From Mycocentrospora acerina (Eukaryota; Ascomycota; Dothideomycetes; Pleosporales), in NCBI GenBank assembly GCA_022701365.1, contig JAKUHH010000192.1:169731-233730 (forward strand): 64,000 nucleotides of DNA, read 5' to 3'. Positions 22,157 through 35,503 of the stretch are shown here, in pieces. Below the pieces are notes generated by a model that did not search any database, was not told where the DNA came from, and was given only the letters and a program-made list of their open reading frames with translations. The stretch's first letter is position 1; the number at the start of each line of letters is the position of its first letter. The translations under genes were made by a program, and so were the position numbers.

Positions 22157-23432
22157 ATGCATAACTTCATGAAATCATGGCCGCTATGTAGGATGAATGT
22201 CTGTTAAGCCCCAAGAAATATTCTAAAGCCCGCACTAGTTTTGCGATGAGCAGGTCCCTGCAGCAAGTAAACACATCTTTTCATATGAAACAAACACGAT
22301 TTCAGACTAGGATGCATCTAGGATCTCTGCGAGAAATCGATTTAATCTTCACTCATTTGTACTTCATCGCACTCTCATTCGGCTTTTAGCAAGAACTTGA
22401 GCCTTGAGTATCCTGTGACTCGACAAACAGTTCGCATTAGTGATTGCAGTATCATTCTAGGGTGCCTTTATGTATGAGTCTCATAGTGCGGATGCATTAG
22501 ATAACCTTATTAGAGCAAAAGTCTTCCTCCAATCGAATTGGACATTCAACTTTGTTTCATTTGATGGGGCTTGGTCATTAAACAATTGAGAGATGCGTAC
22601 CATGCTTCTCTATCTGTGCATATCCCAGGGTTGTATTATAGTAAGCCTATGCAATGGGCCATCGCTGTATGTGGCAAACCAGAATCGATTGTAAGTTGTG
22701 GTAAATTCATTTTCTCCCTTTTATTTTGTTTATTGAGTGTACTACTTGTGCATTTGGAAGTACATGATCCACCCATATTGGCGCCACCCACCAACATCTT
22801 GTCACACTTGTACAGCTACCACAAATCATTGTTCCAAAGGTCGAACGCGGAAGGTTGAATTCAGAAAATGGATCTCGCCCAGCGATGATGCTTGGCCAAT
22901 ATTGACTATCGAATCCGTGGACTGCATACAGATATCTGTGATGTTTCAGGTCATGAAAACAAGCACAGTACACGTTGTAGTAATTCATTATCTTTTCTTT
23001 TGACATCATGCCTGATGCAAAACTTTGAGCAATCCATCTCTTGCCTTGATTGTGGCGTTTTTGGCTGAGCGACTCAGTATCGATTTACTAAAATCAGCCA
23101 AAAGGCAGATCCATTCCAGAATCGCTACTCTTGGTTGATTTATCCTTGAGCCAGTCGTATGGAGTAGCGTTTAGTACATTGTGTATCAGGATTGCATCTT
23201 CACCTCGTTCCGGATGACTAGTTTGTATAGGTAACAGACTTGGAGGCACTTCATTGCGCTGTGCAGTTTCACCTTATTTTTTTTTCAGAAATCGGATCGA
23301 AGGATATGATGACCATCCTATTTTGTGGTGTTGTGTCTATTAGCGGGTTGGGCTGCTTAGGTTTTATTTTAGCTTTTCGCGAGCATCATAGGTTGCAACA
23401 CCGTAAGCCCACGCAACGTATCGAAAGCCAGT
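22157..23432. other. Intergenic, no gene recognised
   Basis: About 1.3 kb of AT-rich sequence. Open frames near 22571-23009 overlap on both strands and lack domains. It contains the 3' ends of the P450 (+) and the membrane-protein gene (-). Confidence 0.55.
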
Positions 23433-24476
23433 TCATATACGCGCCTCGCTGATTTCGAGTGATGCAAACCGTTCTACACTTCCCTTAGAATCAAGTGGTG
23501 TCTTGCCTAGGACCGTAATTTCGTCTTCATTAGACTCTCCCGTAGTTGGTTGCCTGTCGTTCCTGCTATTCGACTCAAGGTCATTCATTTTGATGAATAG
23601 ACTACGGGACCCCGTACTGGTGCTTGGCTGGGTCTTCTTACTACTGGTCCAAGTGCCTAATGAGAGAGATTTAGTCCGGGAACGTTGTCGATTGCCAAGA
23701 ATATCCTCCTCCTTTACCATACCGACCAGACGGTTGAGAATAGAAAATTCGATCTTGAGTTTGATGCTGTATACGGCAGTCTTGTATGTCGTCTGGATTT
23801 GATAGAAGCCGCCAAATTGAGCGGCCAGAATAGTGATATCGAAAATCAACACTACGACGTTGACCAGGATAAGGTGCGCCAATAGTTTTCGAAGCTGTGC
23901 GCCGTTTTGTTCATTGCCCCTGCCTAGTAATCGAACTGTCTCGTAGATGTACAATATAGATATGATGACTTCTTGTACGAAGAATACCACTATCTGCACC
24001 TTGTCGAATATCAAGAAGACACTGATCATGCGAGGCGATCGTGTTGCTTCAGTACACAATGCTATGGCAATCATAGGACAGTGTATAATGATGGCGTTGG
24101 TGATGATCATGTACAGTACCCAGCGAATCCTCCTTTTGTCCCATACCACAAGATGTAGTCGAGAGTATAGGACCACTGATTGTCCTGTGACCATTCCAAC
24201 CCAACCGACACCAACTGTGGCACTTGATAGTACGTCTATCGTGATGACCTGGAAAAATTTGAAGATGTAGCCGAGGCCATGTAGGGCGATACCCCAAGTG
24301 GCGATAATAAAACTCCAGAAGTAAAGCTTTTTACGCTGTTTAAAGATAACAAAAGCCAGAAAGGTAAGCTCGATGACGTTGTAAAGTGCTATGGTTAGAA
24401 ATGCCCCCATGGTCATTAGAATCGGCAAGCCGACTTCGACACCACCGACAATGCCGACACCTCCTGGCTTTGCCAT
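23433..24476 (-). CDS. Seven-helix fungal membrane protein (DUF7703-like), 347 aa
   Basis: A single-exon integral membrane protein. The start is ATG 24476 (MAKPGGVGIVGG); the frame goes on to 24599 only with a TTG start. Seven hydrophobic segments can be counted over residues about 8-260, for example LMTMGAFLTIALYNVIELTF, FWSFIIATWGIALHGLGYIF and LILVNVVVLIFDITILAA. A hydrophilic cytosolic tail of about 85 residues follows, rich in Ser, Thr and Lys, ending with possible phosphorylation sites. The pattern VYSIKLKIEFSILNRLV near the last helix is typical of ascomycete DUF7703 proteins. The topology resembles a receptor, but no ligand or G-protein motif is seen. Function unknown. It faces away from the P450. 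Confidence 0.8.
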   Translation of the reverse strand: MAKPGGVGIVGGVEVGLPILMTMGAFLTIALYNVIELTFLAFVIFKQRKKLYFWSFIIATWGIALHGLGYIFKFFQVITIDVLSSATVGVGWVGMVTGQSVVLYSRLHLVVWDKRRIRWVLYMIITNAIIIHCPMIAIALCTEATRSPRMISVFLIFDKVQIVVFFVQEVIISILYIYETVRLLGRGNEQNGAQLRKLLAHLILVNVVVLIFDITILAAQFGGFYQIQTTYKTAVYSIKLKIEFSILNRLVGMVKEEDILGNRQRSRTKSLSLGTWTSSKKTQPSTSTGSRSLFIKMNDLESNSRNDRQPTTGESNEDEITVLGKTPLDSKGSVERFASLEISEARI

Positions 24477-26882
24477 GGAATTGCGAAATGTTGAGTTGAG
24501 ATACTGTGACGCGTATCTCAAAAGGGTCGGTCCAACTGTTGCGAAAGAATATGCGCTCAATATGCATCGAGAGTGAACCTCGTGGAATTTGCCGGACAAG
24601 CTACTGTATATCTACGCACTGATTAATAAAACTCCGAAATGAGCGTGCCACCACGTAGATAATAGCCAGCATCAATTTTGAATAGCAAGTCGTGTGATTA
24701 GCCAACAGAGTGCTTGCCCACCTCGGTATGTAGTTCCGCACCTGATGACATGAATGGCGTGTCTGAGCATTTAATGTTCAACGCAAAACGTATGGCTGGC
24801 TGCCAGACACCATGAACGGTGTGAGCTGCGCTCTCGATTCATCAAAGAGATTTTGTGTGGTGCCTGACTGACTCTGGTTGGCTTCCCTGCTACCAGATTC
24901 GGTTAAGCAGTCCAGGTGAATCGTATGCTGCTTTGCATGAAGCTGCGGCAGGTGCGGGAGAAGAAATCCAGCCAATCGGGATCAATCCGGGGCTGTCGTA
25001 TTTCGCCCAACTTTCAGCCGCAGCGTTCGTCGTACGGCAGGTGCGTGTCTGTCTAGGCGGGATTCGTACAGGTAGGCAGGGATGCTTGCAGTGAGCTGAC
25101 GACGCTAATTAGGCGACTCGGCGCACTAAGAGTCAAAAAGCAAACATACGTCCGTCGAACCTGCACAGCCGCAACACCAAGCTTCGAAGGATCTCAACTG
25201 ACTGGTCGGCGATGAATGGATGGCGGCGAGCGTAACAAGGCTAGGCGTCACTACCCGCACCCATGTCCCGGGGCGAGGGTTGATGGGCCATCTAGCCAAT
25301 GTACAAGCAAAGTCCATCGACGCAGATACCTAGGTACTTGTAGACAGTGAAAGACGTGCTGCTATTCTCTAGAAGAGCTCAAGCAGATGCTCATAGCAAC
25401 AGCATGCCCTCCTATTCAGGTTTGCTATGAAAATCACCAACATCTGAGAAAGTTAAACTTAAAATCTCCGTCAGCAGAGAGAGGCGCTCTACAGATACGA
25501 GGAATACTCTTTGTCGCAAGAGGACACTAGATACAATCATGCCCTGTCTCCACCTCAATCGATTTTGAAACGAGAATCCTATATTCTTGGCATCATAACC
25601 CACTTGGCAGGGTTGTGCAATGTTATTCATGGCATCTGCAAAGGAAAGCATCATCGCAACTGGAGTCTGATTGAACATTTCTCTTAGTTTCTCCACATTT
25701 GTTCTTTACTAATCCGATAATGTTTGCCATGCAGTAGGAAAACATTTCTACGCAATTACATGTGCTTGAGTTGTTGAATGGCATTCTGTGTTCGGCGTTT
25801 GCGTAATAGGTTCCCTGTAGATCTCCTGCCCTTTGATGCGCATGCGCTAAGAACCCGGAAGCTTGGACCCGGCCGTCTTCCCCGCCCCCCTCGCGCTCTC
25901 CTGACATGAGTGGTTCATGTGTCCCACTCGCCCGTAAGCTACGTTGGCTGATCTCGGATCACAGACCTGCTTATGGATTGCTTGGTTCTGGGATTGAACC
26001 TTGACGAGTACACAGATTCAAAGAGTCGATTGGATAATGTTTAAACCTACAAATTCTGTCAACTTCCTACACTATCAATGTTGTAGAAATGCGCGCGATG
26101 GATCATTTTCACACGATAGACTGCCATACAACTTAAACACAACCATGTGAACGGTGATTTCCTCGCTAACAAGGATCGACTTATCATCGATCATCGGATC
26201 TGTACCCTTTTCCGACAGCTGGTATGAGCGCCAAGTCGCCATTGTCGACAGTCCAACATAGCAATGACTGAGTACTTCGCTCCACCAAATGATAAACTAT
26301 ATCAAAAAGAGAAGATGCTGCTGCTGGCATGCTACAGCGGGAGGAACGATCAATGGAGATCTAGTATTCTCTGCAACGAGCTCATCATCCTCCATGTATG
26401 ATAAATATGACCGTTTAACAATGATCGGACTCTTCGACTGGAGGCGCTTATAACTAGGCTGACACTGAACATGATGGTGGCATGCACTTCCGATCGGCCG
26501 AGGAGCGTAGCAGAAGTTGCAGTTTGCTACTCTGTCTAGCGTTTCGAACGTACGAACAATACAGTCTGTCGTGCTGGTATGCGAACATTGCGGCTGTTTC
26601 TTTACCTACCACTCCTTTCGCGCTGATGTCTCAACTGCAATGCTGACCTTGCCAAAAATCCTCTTAATTTCATTATTTCGGAAATGATGCTAGGTCAACA
26701 CACAAACTGCAAAGATGTGATGGTTATTTGAGTTCGCCCCGCCTAGAAACAGAGACTATGCGGGGTAGTCGCCAGTGAGGGGTAAGGATAGGAGCCTGAG
26801 TGTGCCTTATAACTACATAAAAGGGCATCGGCCGCAAGCTACCAAAAGTCACGTTCTTGAACACGAAACACAACAACACAAA
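24477..26882. other. Gene-free stretch of 2.4 kb
   Basis: No gene seen. Small frames at 24778-25317 and 25412-25907 are unsupported. The last 150 bp contain a TATA-like TACATAAAAG near 26814, about 70 bp before the GST start. The interval may hold old repeats, but I could not identify one. Confidence 0.5.
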
Positions 26883-27691
26883 ATGACGATTCAAGTTTAT
26901 TGTGGGCAGTGCACTATTTTCTTCAAATTACTCAAACATTGACGGCTTCAATCTAGGCGACCCGTGCACAGTCAACTCTCGCAAGGTTCTGGCCGGCCTG
27001 GACCAAATCAAGGCAGACTACAACCAGAACTTCATCAACTACTTTACAGGGCAGCACAAGAGCGATGAATTCCTCAAAATCAACCCACATGCGACACTAC
27101 CAGCAGCAGTAGATGGAGATCTGACCCTCACGGAATCGGTAGGCTATAAATATGAGCTACCTTCTTACAGATGGTATGCTAATTTGATACAATAAGAATG
27201 CTATTCTAATTTATGCTGCTGAAAAGACTGGGAACGACGCAATGTACCCGAAAGATATCAAGAAGCGCGCAGACGTTAATCGCTGGCTTCTGTGGGAGGC
27301 CTCCTCTTGGTTCCCCACCTGTTATATTTATTTGGTTGAATATGTAGTTAAGCCGCTTATGAAAAGTGAACCTGATGCGAAAATCATCGATGCCGAAGCA
27401 GAAAAATTTCATAGAGGCGCCAGCATTCTCGAGGCCCGACTTAGCAACAACAAATGGCTTACTGGAGATCAGCTCACCATCGCCGATATCGCAGTGGCTG
27501 CACCAATGTTAGCTACATGAGTCCATTAATCCTACTTTTCGAACTTACTAACCGTATCCAGGCATCTTTATAGTGCTCAAAAACTCCCCCTTGAAAAATA
27601 TCCAAATTTAACGCGCTGGTTGACTGAGGGCATTGAGCAACTGGAAAGTTGGAAAAATACTCAACCTGCTGTAAACAAAGCTCTGCTCTAA
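26883..27691 (+). CDS. Glutathione S-transferase, 213 aa
   Basis: Conjugates glutathione to electrophiles in the cytosol. Four exons: 26883-26901 (only 19 nt), 26957-27138, 27197-27507 and 27562-27691; introns 55, 58 and 54 nt, phases consistent. The protein begins MTIQVY-CDPCTVNSRKVLAGL. The GSH-binding thioredoxin-like domain has the cis-Pro loop ATLPAAVDGDLTLTES joined to NAILIYAAE; the alpha-helical C-terminal domain has TGDQLTIADIAVAAPM, the N-capping box of GSTs, joined to HLYSAQKLP. Without intron 1 the first frame stops after 20 codons, so the tiny exon is required. Donor of intron 3 is GTTAGC. The class is fungal theta/phi-like; the substrate is open. It precedes a BTB gene on the other strand (converging). 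Intact. Confidence 0.93.
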
Positions 27692-27947
27692 AAATCCTCA
27701 GAAGGTTTGGTTTTTCGGTCGTTCTTTTCACTGTCTTCGCTGTTTAACTGAGGCTATAAATGCCGATAATGACTCTTTTCAGTTCAAGCTTATTCCTCAT
27801 TTCATGTCCCACAAAATCAGATCTAACAGCGTGTTGGCGTGACATTTGATTCTGAAAATCAGCGCCACGGCCTCCTTCCCCAACTACCCAGCATTCTTAT
27901 TCATTCTCTTCAACACTTTCGAGAGATGGCTCATCCTGCCACTCCAT

Positions 27948-29172
27948 TTACTTGCAAGTAATAGGGAAATATTCAATCGTCTCCTCCCATCCATCTCTTA
28001 ATGCCTCTATCTGCTCAGTCGTTATATTGATTTTCACCAATCCCTGAATAGGCCCGCCAGTATGCTTTAAGATCTTGTGATCCTCTTCACTGCACTGATA
28101 TCCTCGAATGGTTTGTTTTGAAATCCTGTCAACTGGATCCTCTACAGACTCATCTGATTCATTTGAAGATGGACAGCTGATTGTACCAAACTCCTCCGAG
28201 GAAATGGTTCTCTGATCGAAAGTTTCCTGGTCGCAATAGTCTTTTGTGACGGTCTCATCGGCCATTGGTATGGAGTCGCCCTGCAGAATTGCCATGTCTT
28301 GCTTTGGGATCGATTCCTCTAAAGTCGAATTTCCAATCGCCTGAATATTGTCTTCAGATTTTGGAGTTACATTGTTCTCTTTGGAGAACATCTCTGACAT
28401 CTTCTCCTCATAGAGTTTTAGAACATATATCAGGATGATTTTGCTCAGATGTGTATTTTGCAAACTTTCCAAAGAGGTATTTCTCCTAAAAACAGTGTGG
28501 TCTTCTTCAAACGCTACTCTAGTCTTCTTCTGCAAGTATCCGTGGAGCCAGGTAGTTTGACTAGAGGTAGGAAAGTGTTCTTTGATAGCCTCAAGAACCT
28601 CGAATATATCCATTTTTGCACCCTGCTCTTCCATCTCGCGAATCGCGAGAATTTGGAGATCGAGTAGGTCATAAGTGATTGCCATATTGTAGGTTAGAAG
28701 TGCTTTCCCGAATTCGATACGCGCCTCCTCTGTAGCAAGACAGGCCGTATTATTGAGTGTTTGATATGAACCGGTATGAAGATAGTGAACAAGTGTATGA
28801 CCCGTGTCCGCATCCATGTCGGATAGGGTGATTTCTCCCCACCTATTAGTCATCACCCATTGGGGGAATCGCAAGAGACCCTTTGGAACATAGAAGACTA
28901 CATTTTGTGGTCCAATGTGGAGGGTCACTCTCGGACTTGTGTAAGGGCTGTAACTGCCAGTCAGTTCATCAAATTGGAACTGGTTATGATGATATGTCTT
29001 ACGATATTTTTGGTCGCTGCGGATTGGTTTTTGAGCTCAAAACTGATTCTGATGGTCGTGTTTCTTTTACTGGACTTGTCTCCTCTTCCTGCCAGGTGGC
29101 TTTTGTGATAGGCTTTGGCTCACTAACTTTATTCACAAGTGAAGCTTTGCTTACAGGCTTCTTTTTGGCCAT
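27948..29172 (-). CDS. BTB/POZ domain protein, 385 aa
   Basis: Exons 29172-29003 and 28935-27948, with a 67-nt intron (donor GTAAGA). The join gives PKIS|PRVTLHIGPQNVVFYV, the opening strand of a fungal BTB domain. The start could also be ATG 29247, adding 25 residues. N-terminal 55 residues: Lys/Glu/Ser-rich and disordered. BTB at about 57-160 with VPKGLLRFPQWV, LSDMDADTGHTLVHYLHTGSY and a helical tail. Middle (about 240-330): acidic and Ser/Thr-rich, probably disordered. Fungal BTB proteins of this type are probable Cullin-3 adaptors or dimerising scaffolds; most are unstudied. No kelch repeats or zinc fingers are present. Stands tail to tail with the GST. Confidence 0.82.
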
Positions 29173-32100
29173 GATTGTAACAGAGGGGAGAGCGACTCGA
29201 TGCTTAAGAAACAAGGAGAATTTCGAATGCTTGATGAAGGAATCCAAAATTGCTCAAACAAGTCATACTTAGAGGCAGCAGCAAGTCCACATATATAGCT
29301 ATCTACCCCGCTGATAAGAGCATCTCTTCTTACCCCTCCAGCAGGAGCCACTTAGCATCCACCATGTCATGCAAGGGTTACAGCTTGTGACGTAGCGCCA
29401 AATCCTAAAGACAAAGCGAGGCCGACTGTTGGCATCAAGTGGTCGACTTTACTTTTGATACTCACGTGTCCGAAGAATAGTCAGGAAAAGCAGCAATGGT
29501 TGATTAACTCATCGACGTGCAGAGCTGATACAATATCTCTACTGCGTAGCGATAGCTGGGCAAACTTTGGGGGGCGGGGTTGAATTCCTATCACTAACAA
29601 TATGCGAAATTTGTTTTTCTTAATAATGGTACTGCATATTTCCTAAGCTGGCCAGATATTTCCAGAAATCTAGACAGCTCATTTATATCATTTCGCTCTA
29701 TTGATCGAGTTGCATTTCTTGCTTACATCTGTTGAAAACGCGCATCCATTTTTGAGCCTAGCTGATCTTGCAGCCCCAGAATATGCCACCCTTCACTGAC
29801 AGTTAGACCCTAAGGAAGCCTACGTTTTTGTGAAATTATCGCCGTTAAACTTATCCTTGGGTTACGAGGACGCCGAGAGTGCAATACAATCCTATTAATA
29901 TGATTCCGCGTGAGAATAATGCTTTTTTACTTTTGATTTGCTGCTGAGTATCAGCATCATTTATTGTTGACAAGACTTCAAGAAGTAGGGGAGCTGTTGA
30001 ATATAGTGACGCTTATGTCGGTTCAGTTATGTCCGAAAGGATGTCCACTACGCGACATAAAGCGGGCGGACTTGATCACATCTACTGCGCTAATGCTAAT
30101 ACGTTGATATTTCCATGTGTTCTCGAACTTGTGATAGTGCAAATTACAGGTTTAAGATGTACTTTTGTTAGTTTTCAGAGACGTCCATCATCAAAGTTTT
30201 TTCAAGACTCAATCACTATGCCCCGATTCGTTTTCATAACCTGTCTCCTTTCTCGTGTTCTTCTTTATTAAATTTTTTAACAAAATATTTAAACCAATTT
30301 CAAGTTCTCCTACTAGTCATCTTCTTTCTTATACGTTTTAAAATTAATTAAATTCTTGGCTCTACCTTTTGCCACCACACTAACCACATTTACTAACTTC
30401 TTTCGGGAAAAAATACCCATCATAACTTTTCCAGGCCTTGTTACGCCTCAGTGCGCCTTTTTTTATTCACCTCTCTATATTAAATTGTAGGTGTTCAAAA
30501 TCTATCTGCTAGGCCATGCACAAGACTATTGGCATCAGTCTTCTAACCTGCTCACGATATTTGTTACTTAGCTAAGGTCTTTCGCTTCATAATTGTAAAG
30601 CTTCGGTGCATAACAGAATTTTCAGTAGTAGCAAGAAGACGATTGACAACATCTTTTCCGGCGTTTTCGGCGAATACACCAAATATTCTTTCAATGCCGA
30701 CCATACTGCTGAAACCTTGCTATAGTCACGGTGGTACCATAGACCCGAATTCCTTTCTCCTTTCGCGTGGACCTGCTTTCAAATTATTAGTTCTTTTATC
30801 TGTATTACTCACTATACTCAAATAGGCAAAGTCAGTACCAGGATTGTGGTCCGAATGATTTTCTGAACAAGAAGGAGATCTGACAGGTAGATTTAATCAG
30901 AGGATTTAACAACACGTTAGTTGATCAGAATCTGAGTGGTTTATGTTGAAAAAACATCTAAAATTAATGGCGCGGGTTAGTACAGCAACAGCGTTTGGGT
31001 AAACCGTCCATTAAAACTTCCAACAGTATAGTGTATCGCTACTCAAACACAATTTTCTAATTTTCTTTGCTCCCTACTAAAAGATAGGGGAATTTGCACA
31101 TCACCACGAAAATCATCAATTTAAATGAAAATATTCAGGGGGCTCCAGACACAGCTGATATTGTAGCGGCGACTCAACCTATTTGCATGTTCTTACTGTT
31201 CGGGTACTAGCATGACTAGTAATCTGGGTGAATTGTAAACTTATATTCATTTTCGATACGCCCTTCGTCTATGTTTAGTTGGTACACGCCGCAGTCACCT
31301 GCAAGGTGATGTGTATTGGTGACCGCTACATCACTAAATAAAGCAATCGCATGCTTTGCTTTTCGTAATTTTACTTCTAGTAAATTATAGTTGCAAAGTA
31401 AGAGGAGGCAGCGTCGATGGCTTTATAGAGCCAAACAGTCGTGTAATTGTTCTTCAGGGATCCTTGGAGTTTATTAAACTCTAACATTCCAGATGCGATC
31501 GCTTCTAAGAGCATAAATTAAGGATAAATCTTAACAACAAAAGTTGCTCGGCTCTAGTCGGACTGTATTCGAGGACCTCCAGATCATATACGAAGGAGAT
31601 GACATAGGTGAGTGATAAAGGCCCGACACTTTTGTACCATTAATCTTAGTTTCTGTACGCGTATGCTACTAGCGCATTCTAAGCTTTGCACATTGATTGG
31701 ACGAACATCTTTGAATCGTGTGCTGCTAGGTTTAATCGGGAAAGTGGACTTCAGATCTCTAGCGAACACGACGTATAGAATTGCACTATTTTTGACAAAA
31801 AATATTCAGCCGTTGATTACTTCTCAAAACTAGTTTCTTGTTTGAGTCGCTCGACAAAGCTAACAGGCATCTGAAGCGTAATAACTCCATACATTCACCC
31901 ATTAGCAGAATTCACATCTCACCGATTCAGCTCAAGCATTGATCACGTTAACATAGTCGCTAGACAAGTGACTAGAATATTTGTCTTGTGTGATGATGTT
32001 ACCTCAGCACCAGTGCATATATTCAGCTTTCTAAACTTCAAACTTCGTGGATAGCTGATCAAAGTACTCTGAAGCCGGAATAAATAGTTGAAATTAACAA

Positions 32101-32710
32101 CCAGTATCTCGTCTCACCAAAACTTCTATTACTGCCTTGTGCACAGATCTCGAGTTAAAATTTAAGTGACAGGTCAGTTTAACAGTCATTTCGATCGTAC
32201 TGACTGGAAAATTGCGCTCCACGACTTCTGTTCACGGAATAAACTCCTAGAGCTTTTCAGCGACATGGTGGTACTTTAGCTATTGCACACAAAATGAGTG
32301 TACGGTTGCCTTAACGTCACTCGTTTTGATGTAGAATTAAATATGTTCGAGGCCTCTGACAAGATTGCCATATTTTACAATAGAAACGTCACATAGCTTA
32401 TTAACTATCTAGAATTGCTAAGAAAAATATGCAAGTGGCGGAAACTAACATGTGTTTTCTCACAAATTGACTTGGCCTAAGATACGGCGTTACGACGGTA
32501 TTGCATACGCGTATTCTTTAGCTTAGTTCTAGTTTCGACCCATTTTTATTGATTGAAATCTTGTTCATCTGTGAGTTCTCTTAGTAACGAAAATCTTGTA
32601 ATGACTTTTAGATTGCTCTTCTGAAATGTTATAAGAGAGTAGATGCCTCTCAATTAAATATCATCCATTCCCATTTGCAGCGGAATTTTTTTCTTTTGAT
32701 TCCAACCTCA
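29173..32710. other. Gene-free AT-rich stretch of 3.5 kb
   Basis: No coding gene, tRNA or clear repeat recognised. Frames longer than 60 codons are rare and without domains. The low coding density and dense stop codons would fit old, heavily mutated repeat DNA, but no terminal repeats were found by eye. Confidence 0.5.
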
Positions 32711-35187
32711 ATGATGAATATAGGTTCTCTAAGTGCATCGATCTTTGTATCCTCAGTGATCATTTTGCATTCTGTTTCGGCTGCTAATGCACCGATAAAG
32801 CCGCTTTGTACGCAACGAGATATTGTTGACTTCTGCATCACCTGCTAATCAATCTTATTTAGCATGGGCCGAAGCTTCAGATAAAGCAAAAAACTTTGTA
32901 TCACAACTTGATACATCTGAGAAAGTTGGTCTCGTCACTGGTAGTTACGGCTCGTCTCAAGTCCTTCCATGCGTGGGCACGCTAGCAGCTATTGAGCGGC
33001 TTGGCTACAACGGCTTGTGTCTATCTGATGGGCCAGCTGGATTAGCTCGATCTGACGGTGTTAGCGTGTTTGCCTCGGGAATCACCGTGGCAGCGACATG
33101 GGATAGACGTTTGATGTACGAACGCGGGTTGGCACTTGGTGAGGAATTTAGGGCGAAAGGCTCACACGTTCATCTTGGGTACGTATAGTTCTTGAGTAAC
33201 CAATCCGAATTTCATAGTAACTAAAACATACAGACCTTCTACAGGTCCTATGGGCCGCCATGCTCAAGGCGGTCGGAATTGGGAAGGCTTTGGCCCTGAT
33301 CCGTATCTGGCTGGAGTCGCAATGAATGAATCTATCTACGGTATTCAAGCAACTGGTGTTCAGGCAACTTCTAAGCACTACATTGGGAACGAACAAGAAA
33401 CGCAACGTGTTCCCAGTACTAGAGCCGATGGAACAGTCATCGAGGCAATTTCTGCTAACATTGACGAACGGACTCTCCACGAACTTTACATCTGGCCATT
33501 TGCCAATGCTGTTCATGCAGGAACATCATCAGTAATGTGTGGCTACAACCGGGTCAATGGTAACTACTCGTGTGCAAATTCGGATATTCTGAGCACCATT
33601 CTCAAGGACGAGTTAGCCTTTCCCGGATACATTATGTCAGACTGGTCCGCTACACACTCGACAGAAGAGACTGCAAATGCAGGATTAGACATGGAGATGC
33701 CAGGAAATATAACTGCGGCTGGCAAGCATTATTTCGGTGACTCGCTCATCGACGCAATTGAAACAGGCAGTGTCGCAGCGGACCGTCTCGATGAGATGGC
33801 TACAAGAGTTATGATACCGTATTTCCGACTTCGTCAAGATGAGGAATTTCCATCATCTGACCCTGCTGCCGGAGCTGTGTTCCTCGCTTATACGTACGGT
33901 CATAACTCGCCCTTGTCTGCGGTTTACCCTGAAGTACCGGCTCGAGACGTTCGTGCCAATCACGCACAAGGTATTCGTCGATTGGGCGCAGCTGGCACAG
34001 TTTTGCTCAAGAATGTGAACGGAGCGCTTCCTTTTACAAACGAGACGAGCTTTGGGCTTTTTGGGAACGATATTCCAGATCCGACACTGGGTTCAGTCTA
34101 TCTTGTTTACAGCGATGATGCGATTGGTAATGAAATGGGTACTCTTGATATTGGCGGCGGATCCGGCACTGTTCGACACACTAATCTCGTTAGTCCTCTA
34201 GAGGCTATAAAGACAAAAGTCAGCTCTTTTGGTGGCCGAGTTCAATCGCTTTTCGACAACAACGAGATTGCAGATGGGCGCTTCCGCTCGATCTATCCAC
34301 TGCCTCAAGTTTGCCTCCTCTTTTTGAAAGCTTTTGCCACAGAAGGAAGCGATAGAACTGATATCGAATTCCAGTGGAACGCCACAATGGCTGTGGAAAG
34401 CACTGCGAAGCTATGCCCCAATACCATAGTCATAACTCACGGCCCTGGCGTAGTTACTATGCCTTGGGCGGATAACGAAAATGTAACGGCTATCTTGGCA
34501 GCACATTATCCAGGAGAAGAAACTGGAAATTCTATCGTTGATGTTCTCTGGGGAACTGTGGAACCCTCCGGTCGACTTCCTTATTCTATTCCTAAAGCTG
34601 CTGGCGATTATGGTCCACCAATCATCGATTTAGGACCCAATGTCACGGATCCGGACGCGTGGCAGGCTGACTTTACTGAAGGCCAGAACATTGATTACCG
34701 ACACTTTGACGCATCCAATGGAAAAGAACCTCTGTACGACTTCGGGTTCGGGCTATCTTACACGAGTTTTAGCATGGGATCGAATCTTAACGTCAAAATT
34801 GCTCGCGTGCCATTGAACCCAATCGCTGATCGGTCTAAAGGTACTAAGCCAGGCGGCTTGGTAGATCTATGGACCATTGTTGCCACGGTAACAGTGAGTG
34901 TGACGAATACAGGTAGCCGCACAGGATCCACTGTTCCTCAGCTATATGTTTCTCTTCCTCAGGATTCCACACCTAGAGGAACGCCATTAAAGGTCTTGAG
35001 AGGATTTGAGAAGGTCCGCCTTGAGGTAGGTGAGACGCAAGAAGTAACCTTTGACCTTCTGAGAAGAGATTTGAGCTATTGGGACGTCATCGAGAAACAA
35101 CGGGTTATTCCTACTGGATCTATTCGTTTCGCCGCAGGATTTAGCTCGAGAGATCTTCATGCTTGGACGCAGATTGTACTCATATAA
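32711..35187 (+). CDS. Secreted GH3 beta-glucosidase, 788 aa
   Basis: Releases glucose from the non-reducing end of beta-glucosides and cello-oligomers outside the cell. Exons 32711-32807, 32863-33178 and 33234-35187; both introns are 55 nt. Donors are GTACGC and GTACGT. Joins: APIKPL-SWAEASDKAK and VHLG-PSTGPMGRHAQGG. Read without introns, the first exon looks frameshifted, but the splice resolves this. Signal peptide is residues 1 to about 25. The GH3 N-domain has GRHAQGGRNWEGFGPDP, KHYIGNEQE and the nucleophile Asp in GYIMSDWSATHS; the C-domain has GTVLLKNVNGALPF; then a fibronectin III-like end with VTNTGSRTGSTVPQLYV and LRGFEKVRLEVGE. Full length for the family. One odd stretch, AGAVFLAYTYGHNSPL, sits in the linker. 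Strong call. Confidence 0.95.
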
Positions 35188-35503
35188 GGTGTCGCGTAGG
35201 TGTACTTCGTTTTACAAATTGTTATAGGTAGAGATTTATCTATTTCTGCATCAGAAGACGTATCACATTGCCAGTTAAAGATTTCGATCGCGACTGGGAT
35301 AAATCTTGAAAAGAATACATCATTTTGTTTCACTTTAATGTTGGCGATTGAAAGTTAAAGTCCTAAAGATTGGTTTATTTTAGATTTAAAGTAATAATAT
35401 TTATAAATAAAACTACCCACATAATTTCAACTATTAACTTTAAAGTTGGATTTATCACTTTAAAATTAGTTTTTTTATTCACAATTTGAAAGATCACCTG
35501 AGC
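35188..35503. other. AT-rich spacer after the GH3 gene
   Basis: No gene. It holds AT-rich near-palindromic runs of the type AACTTTAAAGTT near 35440. Confidence 0.5.

Noticed and set aside
16614..24476. Secondary-metabolite gene cluster
   Set aside because: Tailoring-type genes are present but there is no PKS, NRPS, terpene cyclase or DMAT synthase in the window.
32711..32870. Apparent frameshift near the start of the beta-glucosidase
   Set aside because: A 55-nt GT-AG intron (32808-32862) restores the frame and gives a normal family N-terminus.
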